Made by a program: the position numbers and the translations under genes. From assembly GCA_018242505.1 (NCBI GenBank), contig JAFEBU010000075.1, positions 1 through 64,000 of the forward strand: 64,000 nucleotides of DNA. Direction: 5' to 3'. Within the stretch, counting starts at the first letter, position 1, and each line of letters begins with the position of its first letter. The notes under the pieces are model-generated. The model was not told the origin of the DNA, did no database searches, and was given only the letters and a program-made list of their open reading frames with translations. Below, piece by piece: positions 16,389-25,806 of this stretch. The DNA comes from Pseudomonadota bacterium. Lineage in GTDB: Bacteria > Pseudomonadota > Alphaproteobacteria > Reyranellales > Reyranellaceae.

Positions 16389-18386
16389 ATGCAGCTTGGC
16401 GTGGAGATCGGCGGGACGTTCACGGATTTGGTCTGGCTGGATCGGGACGGCATGGTGCGCACCGGCAAGGTGCCCTCGACGCCCTCCCAGATCGAGAAGG
16501 CGGTGCTCGATGCGATCGAGTCCGCCGAGGTGCCGCTCGCCGGGATCACGCACTTTTCGCACGGCTCGACCGTCGCGACGAATGCCTTGCTGACACGGCG
16601 TGGCGCCACGACGGGACTGCTCACCACCCTGGGCTTCCGTGACATCATCGAGATCGGCACGCACGACAAGGTCGGCAATATCTACACGGCCTTCTACAAC
16701 AAGCCGCGCGCGCCGATTGCACGCCGCCTGGTCCGCGAGGTTGTCGAACGGATCGATGCCGCAGGCAACGTGCTGGTGCCGCTCGACAAGGAGCAGGCGT
16801 GGCGCGAGGTCGAGATCTTGCTGGCGGCCGGCGTGCAGTCTCTGGCGGTGTGCCTGCTGCACGGCTATCGCTCTCCAGTGCATGAGCGTGCGCTTCGCGA
16901 CCTGATTGCCGAGCGTGCCCCGCATATCGGCGTGTTCCTGAGCCACGAAGTCTCGCCGGAGTTCCGCGAGTACGAGCGCACGGTGACAACGGTCGTGAAC
17001 GCCTTCGTCGGCCCGGTCGTGAAAGGCTACGTCGATCGGCTGAAAGGCAATCTCGAGACGGCCGGCTATGCAGGCGCTCTGCGCCTGATGCAGTCGAACG
17101 GCGGCATTATGCCGTCGGTTGCGGCCGGCTCCAACGCGGTGAAGATGCTGCTGTCAGGTCCAGCCGCCGGCGTCCGCGCCGCGATCTGGTTCGCCAAACG
17201 CAACGATATCGCCGACATTCTGACGCTCGACATGGGCGGCACCAGCACCGACGTGGCGATCGCGCCGGGACTCAACGCGCGCATCGTGCCGGAGCTGGTG
17301 GTCGACGGCCTGCCGATCCGCACCACGACCATGGACATGGCGACCGTTGGCGCGGGTGGTGGCAGCATTGCTTCGATCGATCCCGGCGGCTTCCTCAATG
17401 TCGGCCCGGCCAGCGCCGGCGCCCAGCCGGGGCCGGCCTGCTACGGTCGCGGCGGCGAGTTGCCGACCGTGACCGATGCACAGGTGATCGCCGGCCTGCT
17501 GCGGCCCGCACGCTTCTTCGGCGGCCGCATGGAGCTGCGTACCGACCTGGCCGAAAAGGCAATCGCGACCCTTGGCCTGCCGGGCAGCTTGCAGGATGCA
17601 GCCGACGCGATCCTGCGCATGGTCAACAGCAACATGGCGGCCGCGGTGCGGCTCGTCTCGACCGCCCGCGGCGTCGATCCACGCGACTACACGCTGGTCG
17701 CCTATGGTGGCGGTGGCCCGGTACACGGCGCCATGGTGGCGGAGGAAGTCGGCATGCGGCGCGTACTGGTGCCGTGGGCGCCGGGTACCACCAGCGCCTT
17801 CGGCCTGCTCGTTGCCGATCTCATCGTCGACCTGGTGGTGGCCAAGATCGAGCTGTTGTCGGACGGCACACTGGACGCGGCCAGCGTGGCGCTGCTGAAG
17901 TCGCTATGCGACGAGGAGGCCAAGCGCCTCGACCTCGAGCGGGGCAGCTATGAGGTCCAGGCCGGCGTGGACCTGCGCTATGCGGGACAGGGCTTCGAGC
18001 TCACGCTTTGGCGCGATCTTGCACCGGCGACGGCAGCTGATCTCGACGTGCAGTTCCAGAAGGAGCACCTCGCGCGCTACGGCTATTCGCGCCCCAACCT
18101 CAAGACCCAAGTCGTCAACCTCAGGGCCCGTATCGTCCAGCGCAACGAGGCGAGGCTTGCCACGCCGATTGCGGAGGCCGACCCGTCGCGCGAACAGAAG
18201 ACGATCGTTTTGGACGGCAAGAAGCTGGCGGCGACCTTCATGGCGCGTTCGGCCCTCAAGCCGACCGAGTCGCTGGAAGGACCTGCCGTCCTGGAGGAGA
18301 TGACCTCGACCAGCTTCGTGCCCGCGGGATGGCGCGCGACTTGCCTGGCAAGCGGAGACCTCCTGATCGAAAAGATCGATGCCTGA
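16389..18386 (+). CDS. Hydantoinase A / oxoprolinase-family protein (HyuA-like)
   Basis: The 665-residue product is the ATP-dependent A subunit of the hydantoinase/5-oxoprolinase family. Conserved elements are the N-terminal GVEIGGTFTDLVWLD phosphate-binding motif, THFSHGSTVATNALLTRRGA, MQSNGGIMP, LSGPAAGVRA, LDMGGTSTDVAI and AYGGGGPVHGA. The partner B subunit is encoded 5 kb downstream at 23424, with a complete transporter in between. The enzyme would hydrolyse a cyclic amide (hydantoin, N-methylhydantoin or oxoproline type) at the cost of ATP. Confidence 0.9.
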   Translation: MQLGVEIGGTFTDLVWLDRDGMVRTGKVPSTPSQIEKAVLDAIESAEVPLAGITHFSHGSTVATNALLTRRGATTGLLTTLGFRDIIEIGTHDKVGNIYTAFYNKPRAPIARRLVREVVERIDAAGNVLVPLDKEQAWREVEILLAAGVQSLAVCLLHGYRSPVHERALRDLIAERAPHIGVFLSHEVSPEFREYERTVTTVVNAFVGPVVKGYVDRLKGNLETAGYAGALRLMQSNGGIMPSVAAGSNAVKMLLSGPAAGVRAAIWFAKRNDIADILTLDMGGTSTDVAIAPGLNARIVPELVVDGLPIRTTTMDMATVGAGGGSIASIDPGGFLNVGPASAGAQPGPACYGRGGELPTVTDAQVIAGLLRPARFFGGRMELRTDLAEKAIATLGLPGSLQDAADAILRMVNSNMAAAVRLVSTARGVDPRDYTLVAYGGGGPVHGAMVAEEVGMRRVLVPWAPGTTSAFGLLVADLIVDLVVAKIELLSDGTLDAASVALLKSLCDEEAKRLDLERGSYEVQAGVDLRYAGQGFELTLWRDLAPATAADLDVQFQKEHLARYGYSRPNLKTQVVNLRARIVQRNEARLATPIAEADPSREQKTIVLDGKKLAATFMARSALKPTESLEGPAVLEEMTSTSFVPAGWRATCLASGDLLIEKIDA

Positions 18387-18440
18387 CGGATGTCTCCTGG
18401 CGATCCGGGCGAAGCACCTCGCCAATAGCGGACGAGTCGC

Positions 18441-19385
18441 ATGATCGGCTTCGTCATCAAGCGCATCCTGGGGGCCATTCCGACCGTCCTGCTGGTTTCG
18501 ATCACGGTCTTCCTTCTGATTCGCAGCATTCCGGGCGACCCTGCGGAGATCATGCTCGGCGAGGCGGCGGATCCGGCTTCCATCGCTGCGTTCCGGGCGG
18601 AGCTCGGGCTCGACAAACCCTTGCCGGTGCAGTTCGTCCTGTGGGCGAAGCACGTCCTGCATGGCGATCTCGGCCAGTCGATCTTCCTGAATCAGCCGGT
18701 GGCCTCGCTGGTGTGGCAGCGGCTGCTGCTGTCGGCGTCGATCATCCTGATCGCGGTCGGCATTGCGACTGTGATCGCCGTGGCCGCCGGTCTCTTCGCC
18801 GCGTGGCAGCAGGACAAGCTGGGCGACATCGCCGTGGTGACGGTCGCGACGTTCGGCCTCTCGCTGCCGAGCTTCTGGATCGGTCTTCTCCTGCTCCTGG
18901 TCTTCGGCATCAAGTTCGGCTGGCTGCCGGTCGTCGGCTACGTCTCCTTCTCCGACGACCCGAGCCGGGCCTGGCAGTATCTGGTCCTGCCGGTCGCGAC
19001 GCTGGTGATCGTCGAGGTCGGCGTGCTGACGCGGATGGCGCGGGCCAGCGCCGTCGAAGTCCTGCGCCTCGAATACATCACTCACGCCCGCGCCAAGGGG
19101 CTCTCTGAATTCGCCGTGCTGTTCCGGCATGCTCTGCCGAACGCTTTCGCACCGACCCTGACGATGGTCGGACTCGTCATCGGTACGCTGCTGGGTGGTA
19201 TCGCGGTGGTCGAGACGGTCTTCACCCTGCCTGGCCTCGGCCGCCTCATCGTCGAGGCGATCTATGCTCGCGACTACCCGGTGGTCCAGGGCTGCCTGCT
19301 GGTCATCGCCATTGCCTATGTGCTGGTGAACCTGGTCGTCGATCTTCTGTATCCGATCTTTGACCCGAGGATCGCTCTGGAATGA
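18441..19385 (+). CDS. Dpp/Opp-type ABC transporter permease (DppB-like)
   Basis: This 314-residue membrane protein starts with IKRILGAIPTVLLVSITVFLLIRSIPGDPA and carries the coupling-helix motif LEYITHARAKGLSEFAVLFRHALPNA. It also has GGIAVVETVFTLPGLGRL. It is the first permease of a peptide/nickel-family importer inserted between hyuA and hyuB. The last 4 bp overlap the DppC-like gene. Confidence 0.92.
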   Translation: MIGFVIKRILGAIPTVLLVSITVFLLIRSIPGDPAEIMLGEAADPASIAAFRAELGLDKPLPVQFVLWAKHVLHGDLGQSIFLNQPVASLVWQRLLLSASIILIAVGIATVIAVAAGLFAAWQQDKLGDIAVVTVATFGLSLPSFWIGLLLLLVFGIKFGWLPVVGYVSFSDDPSRAWQYLVLPVATLVIVEVGVLTRMARASAVEVLRLEYITHARAKGLSEFAVLFRHALPNAFAPTLTMVGLVIGTLLGGIAVVETVFTLPGLGRLIVEAIYARDYPVVQGCLLVIAIAYVLVNLVVDLLYPIFDPRIALE

Positions 19386-20203
19386 CGGCCAGGCTCGATT
19401 CGCGTTCGCGGTTGCGCCTGCTGGCCGGCGGCCTGCTCGGGGCCATCGTTCTGGCGCTGAGCATCGTTGCGATTTTCTGGACGCCGCTCGATCCCAACCG
19501 GCTCGACGTGCTGCATCGGCTCAATGCACCCGACATCCGGAACCTGTTCGGAACGGACGAATTCGGCCGCGATGTGTTGAGTCGCGCCATGACCGGCGGG
19601 ACGACCAGCCTCACGGTCGCCATCCTGACGGTCGCCGCCGCGATTGCTGTCGGCAGCACGATCGGCTTCCTGACCGGCTTCTTTCGCGGCTGGACGGACA
19701 GGCTGGTCATGATCCTGAACGATACTCTGCTGGCCTTCCCGGGGATCCTGCTGGCGCTGGGGCTGTCCGCGGTCATGGGCCCGCGGAAATACGGGACCGT
19801 GCTGGCACTCTCCGTCGCCTATACGCCCAAGGTGATGCGCGTCGTGCGCGGCACCGTGATGTCCCTGCGCGAGCGCGAATACATCGAGGCGTCACGCGCG
19901 CTGGGAAACGGGCCCGTCTATACGCTCGTGCGTCACATCGTGCCCAACGCCGTGGCGCCGATCGCCGTGCTCGCCACGGCGATGTTCGGCTGGGCGATCC
20001 TGATGGAGAGCGCGCTCAGCTTTCTCGGCCTAGGTGTGCCGCCACCCGCGGCGACTTGGGGCAACATGCTGGCGACGGCGCGTCCCTATCTGACCTCGGC
20101 GCCCTGGCTGTCGGTGATTCCCGGCATGCTGATCGCGGCGACGCTTCTGTCCGTGAATCTTCTCGGCGACAGTCTGCGCGACTGGCTCGACCCGCGGATG
20201 TGA
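19382..20203 (+). CDS. Dpp/Opp-type ABC transporter permease (DppC-like)
   Basis: The 273-residue product has the DppC features FGTDEFGRDVLSRAMTGG, the coupling motif REREYIEASRALGNGPVYTLVRHIVPNA, and ESALSFLGLGVPPPAATWGNML. It pairs with the DppB-like protein. The next gene starts 4 bp after its stop. Confidence 0.92.
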   Translation: MTARLDSRSRLRLLAGGLLGAIVLALSIVAIFWTPLDPNRLDVLHRLNAPDIRNLFGTDEFGRDVLSRAMTGGTTSLTVAILTVAAAIAVGSTIGFLTGFFRGWTDRLVMILNDTLLAFPGILLALGLSAVMGPRKYGTVLALSVAYTPKVMRVVRGTVMSLREREYIEASRALGNGPVYTLVRHIVPNAVAPIAVLATAMFGWAILMESALSFLGLGVPPPAATWGNMLATARPYLTSAPWLSVIPGMLIAATLLSVNLLGDSLRDWLDPRM

Positions 20204-20207
20204 GGCA

Positions 20208-21851
20208 ATGACCAGCGCCCTCGCCAATCCGCCGCGCCTGTCGGTTCGCGACCTCAGCATTGGGAACCGGACGGCGTTCGTGCACCGTGTATCGTTCGAC
20301 GTGAGGGCCGGCAGAATCCTCGCCATGGTCGGTGAATCCGGCAGTGGTAAGACTTTGATCGGTCGGTCGATCCTGCGCCTGCTGCCGGAGAACATCCATC
20401 AGCTCGGCGGCAGTATCCTCTATCACGGCCGCGAGCTGTCCGGTCTGTCGCGGCACGAGATCCGGCAGTTGCGTGGCGGGCGCATCGGCATGGTGTTCCA
20501 GGAGCCGCTGGTGTCGCTCAACCCGGCATTGCGCATCGGCACGCAGATGGCCGAGGGTCTCAAGCTCCACCTCAAGCTTGGCCCGGACGAAATCCGCGGA
20601 CGCTGTGTGGAGATGCTGAAGCGCATCCACGTGCCCCGTCCGGAAGAGTGTCTGGCAGCCTATCCACACCAGTTCTCGGGCGGCATGCGCCAGCGGATCA
20701 TGCTGGCGTCGGTCATGCTGCTGCGGCCCGACCTGTTGATTGCCGACGAGCCGACGACGGCGCTCGATACGCTGAGCCAGCGCGAGGTGATCGAGACCAT
20801 GCTGGAACTCACGCGCGAGGTCGGCACGTCCGTGCTGTTGATCACGCACAATCTCGGGCTGGTGGGCAAGTACGCCGACGACGCCGTCGTCCTTGGCCGA
20901 GGGGAAATCGTGGAGAACGGCACCGCGAGCGAGGTGATCGGCCGGCCTCGACACCCCTACACGAGGCGGTTGGTCGGCTCTCTGCCGCACCGCCGGATTG
21001 CTGCCGCGGCGCCGGCCGGCGAGCCGATTCTCGTCGCCAGGGGCCTGGAGCTGAGCTTCCGAGTCACCAGCCGGTCGATCCTGCAGGCGAAGAGGATCCG
21101 TGTCCTCCGTGGCGTATCGCTGACTGTCCGCCGCGGCGAGACCGTGGCGGTCGTGGGCGGCAGCGGCTCGGGCAAGACGACGCTCGGTCGTGCGCTGCTC
21201 AGGCTGATCGACGTCGACCATGGCTCGATCGAGTATCGCTCCACTGACGTCACGCGCTGGTCCGACCGTCGGTTGCACTCGTTCCGACGGGCCTGCCAGA
21301 TCGTCTTCCAGGATCCGTTCTCGTCGCTCGATCCGCGTATGAGTGTCGATGCGCTGGTCGGCGAGGCGCTGCGCCATGCCGGACCGCTCACGCCGGCCGA
21401 ACGCCAGGCAAGGATCGAGACTGCCCTCTCCGAGGTCGGCCTGCCCGGCCATGCCGGCCGACTGCCGCACCAGCTCTCGGGCGGCCAGCGCCAGAGGGTC
21501 GCCCTGGCGCGCGCCATCGTCGGCGATCCGGAGCTGCTGGTCGCCGACGAGCCAATCGCTGCGCTCGACATGACCGTCCAGAAGCAGATTCTCGAGCTCT
21601 TCCAGCGCCTGCAGGCGCAACGTGGCTTCGCCTGCATCTTCATCTCGCACGACCTCGCGGCGGTCCAGCAGATCGCCCATCGCATTGTCGTCATGCACGA
21701 GGGCCGCATCGTCGAGGAAGGTCCGACGGACGCGATCTTCGAAAACCCACGTCACGAATACACCCAACGCCTGCTGGCGGCGTCGCCGCTGCTCGAGGCC
21801 GTGTCACCGTCCGCCAGTCAGGCGGCAGTCTTATCCGAGGTCGAACAATGA
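20208..21851 (+). CDS. Fused dual ATPase of Dpp/Opp-type transporter (DppD-DppF fusion)
   Basis: The 547-residue product contains two complete ABC ATPase domains. The first has Walker A GESGSGKT near residue 44, signature FSGGMRQRIMLA and Walker B LLIADEPTTALD. The second has Walker A GGSGSGKTT near residue 322, signature LSGGQRQRVALA and Walker B LLVADEPIAALD. These functions are separate genes in the similar transporter at 42.7-46.6 kb. It energises import through the adjacent permeases and overlaps the binding-protein gene by 4 bp. Confidence 0.92.
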   Translation: MTSALANPPRLSVRDLSIGNRTAFVHRVSFDVRAGRILAMVGESGSGKTLIGRSILRLLPENIHQLGGSILYHGRELSGLSRHEIRQLRGGRIGMVFQEPLVSLNPALRIGTQMAEGLKLHLKLGPDEIRGRCVEMLKRIHVPRPEECLAAYPHQFSGGMRQRIMLASVMLLRPDLLIADEPTTALDTLSQREVIETMLELTREVGTSVLLITHNLGLVGKYADDAVVLGRGEIVENGTASEVIGRPRHPYTRRLVGSLPHRRIAAAAPAGEPILVARGLELSFRVTSRSILQAKRIRVLRGVSLTVRRGETVAVVGGSGSGKTTLGRALLRLIDVDHGSIEYRSTDVTRWSDRRLHSFRRACQIVFQDPFSSLDPRMSVDALVGEALRHAGPLTPAERQARIETALSEVGLPGHAGRLPHQLSGGQRQRVALARAIVGDPELLVADEPIAALDMTVQKQILELFQRLQAQRGFACIFISHDLAAVQQIAHRIVVMHEGRIVEEGPTDAIFENPRHEYTQRLLAASPLLEAVSPSASQAAVLSEVEQ

Positions 21852-23392
21852 TGCGCAATCTATTGATCACAGCTTCTGTGCTCCTGTCGCTTGCAGCGCA
21901 GGGCATGGCATCCGCCAGGGAACTGCGCGTGGCCAATGTCGGGGATATGCGCTCGATGATCCCTGCCGGCACCACCGATCCCGGCACACAGGTTCCCCAG
22001 GTCCAGATTTATGAGGGACTCGTGACCTGGCGCGAGGACGGTTCCGTCGCGCCCATGCTCGCGGCGGACCTGCCGACCGTGTCTCCCGACGGCCTCGTGT
22101 ACACGTTCAAGCTGCGCGACGGCCTCACCTTTCACGACGGCACGCCGGTGACGGCACAGTCTGTGGTCAAGACCTGGGAGTATTATCTCAATCCGAAGAA
22201 CAACTGGGTCTGCCGCAACTACTTCAACAGCGACACTGTCAAGATCGTCGGTGTCGAGGCCAAGTCGACGACCGAGGTCGCGTTCCGGCTGGCCAAGCCC
22301 TCGAAGGTATTGCTGACGCAGATGGCCCGCACCGATTGCCAGGAATCGGCGATCATGGCGGAATCGATGGTCTCGGGCGACCAGAAGCCCTCGCTTCCGA
22401 TCGGCACCGGTCCCTTCAAAGTCGTGTCGATCCGGCCGGGCCAGGACATCACTTTGGTCAAGTTCGAGAACTACAAGGCGCGGTCCGAGAAGATGGACGG
22501 CTTTGCGGGTCGCAAGGAAGCGCTGGTTGACAAGATCGTCTTCGTGATCATCCCTGACCCTGCGGCGAGCAACGCGGCGCTACTGGCGGGAAACATCGAC
22601 ATTTGGAGCCGCATCGAGCTCAGCTACGCCAAAGCGCTCGCGAGCACGCCTGGTATCAAGGTCGATAGCGCCATGACGCCGTCGACTTATACGCTGGCCT
22701 TCCAGACTTCCAAGGGCCCGCTGCAGAGCGAGGCCCTGCGGCAGGCCATCAACTATGCCATCGATCGAAAAGGCATGGTCGACGCCTTGACGGAAGGGCA
22801 TGCAACGCCGAGTTCGAGCATAATTCCCGCTTCGAGCCAGTTCTACGCGTCTGCGGCCAAGGGCGGTTTCGACTACGATCCTGGCAAGGCGGCGGCACTT
22901 CTAAAGCAGGCCGGCTACAAGGGCGAGCCGGTCCGCATCACGACCAACAAGAATTATCCGATGATGTTCGAGACTGGCGTCATGGTGCAGGGCTATCTCC
23001 AGGCAGTCGGCATAAACGCCCAGCTCGAGGTCAACGACTTCGCGACTCAGTTTTCGAAGTACAACACGGGCAACTACGACATGATGACCTGGAACTACAA
23101 TCCCTCCTTCGTGCCGGGTCTGGTCTTTGACCGCTTCACGGGTTCAAAGAAGATGCAAGCTTCCAAGCTCTGGACCGATCCCGAGGCGCGCAGGCTCGTC
23201 GATGAGTTGCTCGACACGCCGATTAGCCAGCAGCAGCCCCTCTATGCCCAACTCCAGAAGCTTTATGTCAAGGATGCGCCGATGATCGTTTGGGCGACCG
23301 GCGAGGTGACCTCGGCCTATCGCAATAACGTCCAGGGATATGCGTCGTGGCCTGGCCGGCTGCCGCGCCTTTGGAACGTCAGTGTGAAGTGA
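21848..23392 (+). CDS. Dpp/Opp-type substrate-binding protein
   Basis: This 514-residue SBP_bac_5 protein has an N-terminal Sec signal peptide (RNLLITASVLLSLAAQGMASA) and the family core YTFKLRDGLTFHDGTPVTAQSVVKTWEYY and LPIGTGPFKVVS. It delivers a peptide-like or heterocyclic ligand to the DppBC/DF transporter encoded directly upstream. A second, only distantly similar binding protein is encoded at the end of the operon (30146). Confidence 0.9.
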   Translation: MMRNLLITASVLLSLAAQGMASARELRVANVGDMRSMIPAGTTDPGTQVPQVQIYEGLVTWREDGSVAPMLAADLPTVSPDGLVYTFKLRDGLTFHDGTPVTAQSVVKTWEYYLNPKNNWVCRNYFNSDTVKIVGVEAKSTTEVAFRLAKPSKVLLTQMARTDCQESAIMAESMVSGDQKPSLPIGTGPFKVVSIRPGQDITLVKFENYKARSEKMDGFAGRKEALVDKIVFVIIPDPAASNAALLAGNIDIWSRIELSYAKALASTPGIKVDSAMTPSTYTLAFQTSKGPLQSEALRQAINYAIDRKGMVDALTEGHATPSSSIIPASSQFYASAAKGGFDYDPGKAAALLKQAGYKGEPVRITTNKNYPMMFETGVMVQGYLQAVGINAQLEVNDFATQFSKYNTGNYDMMTWNYNPSFVPGLVFDRFTGSKKMQASKLWTDPEARRLVDELLDTPISQQQPLYAQLQKLYVKDAPMIVWATGEVTSAYRNNVQGYASWPGRLPRLWNVSVK

Positions 23393-23423
23393 TCGAGCGA
23401 TGCAGCCTATCGGGAGGCAAACC

Positions 23424-25088
23424 ATGCATTCGGACCCTACGCGCCTGGCCATTCTGGCCAACGCCCTGCAGGCGATCACCGACGAGATGGGGGCGATCCT
23501 GACGCGCTCGGCCTTTTCGACCATCGTGCGGGAAGCGCGCGATTGCGCCTGCGCGATCCTCGACGCCGCGGGCAACGTCGTGGCCCAGGCCGAGATGATC
23601 CCGATCCACAATGGCGGCCTGAGCGAGGCCTTTCGCGCTTCCGCCCGGCAGCTCGATCTCTCCGCTGCGGACGAGAACAGCGCCATCGTGCTCAACGACC
23701 CTTACGCGGGCGGCCAACACCTCAACGACTTCATCGTCTTCCAGCCGATCATGGTCGAAGGCAGCCTGCTCGGATGGGCCGGCAACACGGCCCATCATCT
23801 CGATGTTGGCGGCGGCGGCGCAGGCATCAACATCGATGCCAGCGAGCTGATTCAGGAGGGCATCATCATTCCGCCGCTGCTGGTGGACGTGTCGCGTGAT
23901 CTCAAGGGCGGCGCGGTCGACCGGCTGATCTTCGCCAATGTGCGCACGCCCGAGCTCGGCCGCGGCGATTTCTACGCCCAGCTCGCCGCCAACCGCACCG
24001 GCATCGAGCGCGTTCAGGAACTGGCGGGCCGCGCCGGGGCGGCGATGATCCGAGAGGCGATGGCCGAGACACTGAAATACGCCGAGCGCCGCATGCGGGC
24101 GGCGATCGCGACCATCCCGGACGGCACCTGGAAGGGCGAGGCCTGGACCGATGGCGACGTGCGCAGCGACGTGCCGCTCAAGGTCGCGGTGACCGTCACG
24201 GTGTCCCAGGGTTCGATCAGGCTCGACTTCACCGGCACCGCGCCGCAGGTCGCGAGCATGTTCAATTCCTCGCGCTCCTCGTCGATCGCTTCTGCCATCT
24301 CGGCAGTGCGCTGCCTGCTGGCCGACAAGACCATCCCGGCAAACGACGGCTGCAACCGGCCGATCGAGATCTTCATGCCCGAGGGCTCTTTGATCAATCC
24401 GATGCCGGGCAAGCCGGTGCGCGCCCGCATCGAGGCCTCTTATCGCGTGCTCGATGCCATCCATGCCGCGCTGGCGCAGGCCATCCCGGATCGCGTGCCG
24501 GCCCAGGGCTTCAACTCGACCACCGGCCTCTACCTGACGCAAAAGCGCGAAAACGCACCGATGCGCATCTATGGAGACGTGCTGGGCGGTGGCTATGGCG
24601 GTGCGCCGGGCTACGACGGCGCGCATGCGCTGGCGGGCGTACTGAGCTCGAGCCGCAACACGCCGATAGAATCGATCGAGCAGATCCATCCGCATATCCG
24701 CATGCGGCACTATCGTCTGGTGCCCGACAGCGGCGGCGCCGGCGAATGGCGCGGCGGTACGGGCTTCTCGCGCGCCATCGAGGTACTCGAGGACGGCGTG
24801 GTGCTCAGCTACTACTCCGACCGTTTCAAGCATCCGCCGCGAGGCAAGGCCGGCGGTGGCGACGGCGCCATGGGTTCGCTGCGGGTGTGGCGCGGCAAAG
24901 ACATCCTGAACCTGCCGACCACCGATGTCGTCGCCCTGAAGAAGGGCGACGTGGTGGAGCTCTCGGTCGGCGGCGGTGCGGGCTGGGGTGATCCGTCGAA
25001 ACGAGACAAGGAGCGCATCGCCGACGACCTGGCCGACGGGATCATTACGGACGACTTCGCGCGGCGGCATTACCCGCAGGTACGCTGA
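23424..25088 (+). CDS. Hydantoinase B / oxoprolinase-family protein (HyuB-like)
   Basis: The 554-residue product is the B subunit of the hydantoinase/5-oxoprolinase family. Conserved stretches include ITDEMGAILTRSAFSTIVREARDCACAILDA, NDPYAGGQHLNDF, HLDVGGGGAG, LDFTGTAPQV, VLGGGYGGAPGYDG and the C-terminal SVGGGAGWGDP. ATG 23424 is chosen because GGGAGG precedes it; the in-frame ATG at 23400 has no such site. It should form a complex with the HyuA-like protein at 16389. Confidence 0.9.
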   Translation: MHSDPTRLAILANALQAITDEMGAILTRSAFSTIVREARDCACAILDAAGNVVAQAEMIPIHNGGLSEAFRASARQLDLSAADENSAIVLNDPYAGGQHLNDFIVFQPIMVEGSLLGWAGNTAHHLDVGGGGAGINIDASELIQEGIIIPPLLVDVSRDLKGGAVDRLIFANVRTPELGRGDFYAQLAANRTGIERVQELAGRAGAAMIREAMAETLKYAERRMRAAIATIPDGTWKGEAWTDGDVRSDVPLKVAVTVTVSQGSIRLDFTGTAPQVASMFNSSRSSSIASAISAVRCLLADKTIPANDGCNRPIEIFMPEGSLINPMPGKPVRARIEASYRVLDAIHAALAQAIPDRVPAQGFNSTTGLYLTQKRENAPMRIYGDVLGGGYGGAPGYDGAHALAGVLSSSRNTPIESIEQIHPHIRMRHYRLVPDSGGAGEWRGGTGFSRAIEVLEDGVVLSYYSDRFKHPPRGKAGGGDGAMGSLRVWRGKDILNLPTTDVVALKKGDVVELSVGGGAGWGDPSKRDKERIADDLADGIITDDFARRHYPQVR

Positions 25089-25125
25089 TCAACCACCCCT
25101 CATTCCCAAGATTGGTGACTATCGG

Positions 25126-25803
25126 ATGCTCTTCAATCCTCCCCGGTTTGCCTACCCGGTCTCCGCTGCCATCGAGATGATGCAGCGCCTGCGGTTCGGA
25201 ACTGTTGTCTCGATTGATAACAATGAGCTGCAATTCTCCCATGTACCGCTCTTGGTGGATGTCGAGGACGGCAAGCTGGTCCGGCTGCGAGGACATCTCG
25301 CCCGGGCCAATCCGCACGCCAAGGCGCTGGAGCGCAATCCCGAGGCGACCATAATCTTCAACGGGCCCAACGCCTACGTGTCGGCGCAGTGGTACACTAA
25401 GGGCAATCCCGCCGCGCCGACCTGGAACTACGTGGTGATCCATGTCGAGGGCAGGGTCAGGCTGGCGCCCGACGAGGCCATGACCAGCGGCATCGTCGAT
25501 GACCTCGTGCGGGTGAACGAGGCGGAGCTGCCGACGCAGTGGCCGCTTGAGAACTACAGCCCTGCCCGGCGCGCCGCGCTGCTGCCGCACATCGTGGGTT
25601 TCGAGTTCGAGGTCACGAAGCTCGAACCCAAGTTCAAGCTGACGCAACACTACGGGGATGCCGACAAGCGGGGCGCCGCTGCCGGCCTCATGACGCGAGG
25701 GACGGACGCCGCGCGCGAGATCGCCGAACTCATGCTGTCGACGTGCTCGAAGGACGGCGACAAGCCCGGCGCCGACATCACGTCCCATCTCGGAAAGAGC
25801 TGA
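25126..25803 (+). CDS. PaiB-like FMN-binding flavoprotein
   Basis: The 225-residue product matches the PaiB (FMN-binding negative regulator) group of the pyridoxamine-phosphate-oxidase-like split barrel. It has LRFGTVVSIDNNELQFSHVPLLVD, HLARANPHAKAL, IFNGPNAYVSAQWY and WNYVVIHVEGRV. Members bind FMN; some affect sporulation or protease expression and others are taken to be oxidoreductases. Its place between hyuB and the gamma-glutamyltransferase suggests a metabolic or sensory role for this pathway. The exact function is unknown. Confidence 0.8.
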   Translation: MLFNPPRFAYPVSAAIEMMQRLRFGTVVSIDNNELQFSHVPLLVDVEDGKLVRLRGHLARANPHAKALERNPEATIIFNGPNAYVSAQWYTKGNPAAPTWNYVVIHVEGRVRLAPDEAMTSGIVDDLVRVNEAELPTQWPLENYSPARRAALLPHIVGFEFEVTKLEPKFKLTQHYGDADKRGAAAGLMTRGTDAAREIAELMLSTCSKDGDKPGADITSHLGKS

Positions 25804-25806
25804 GCC

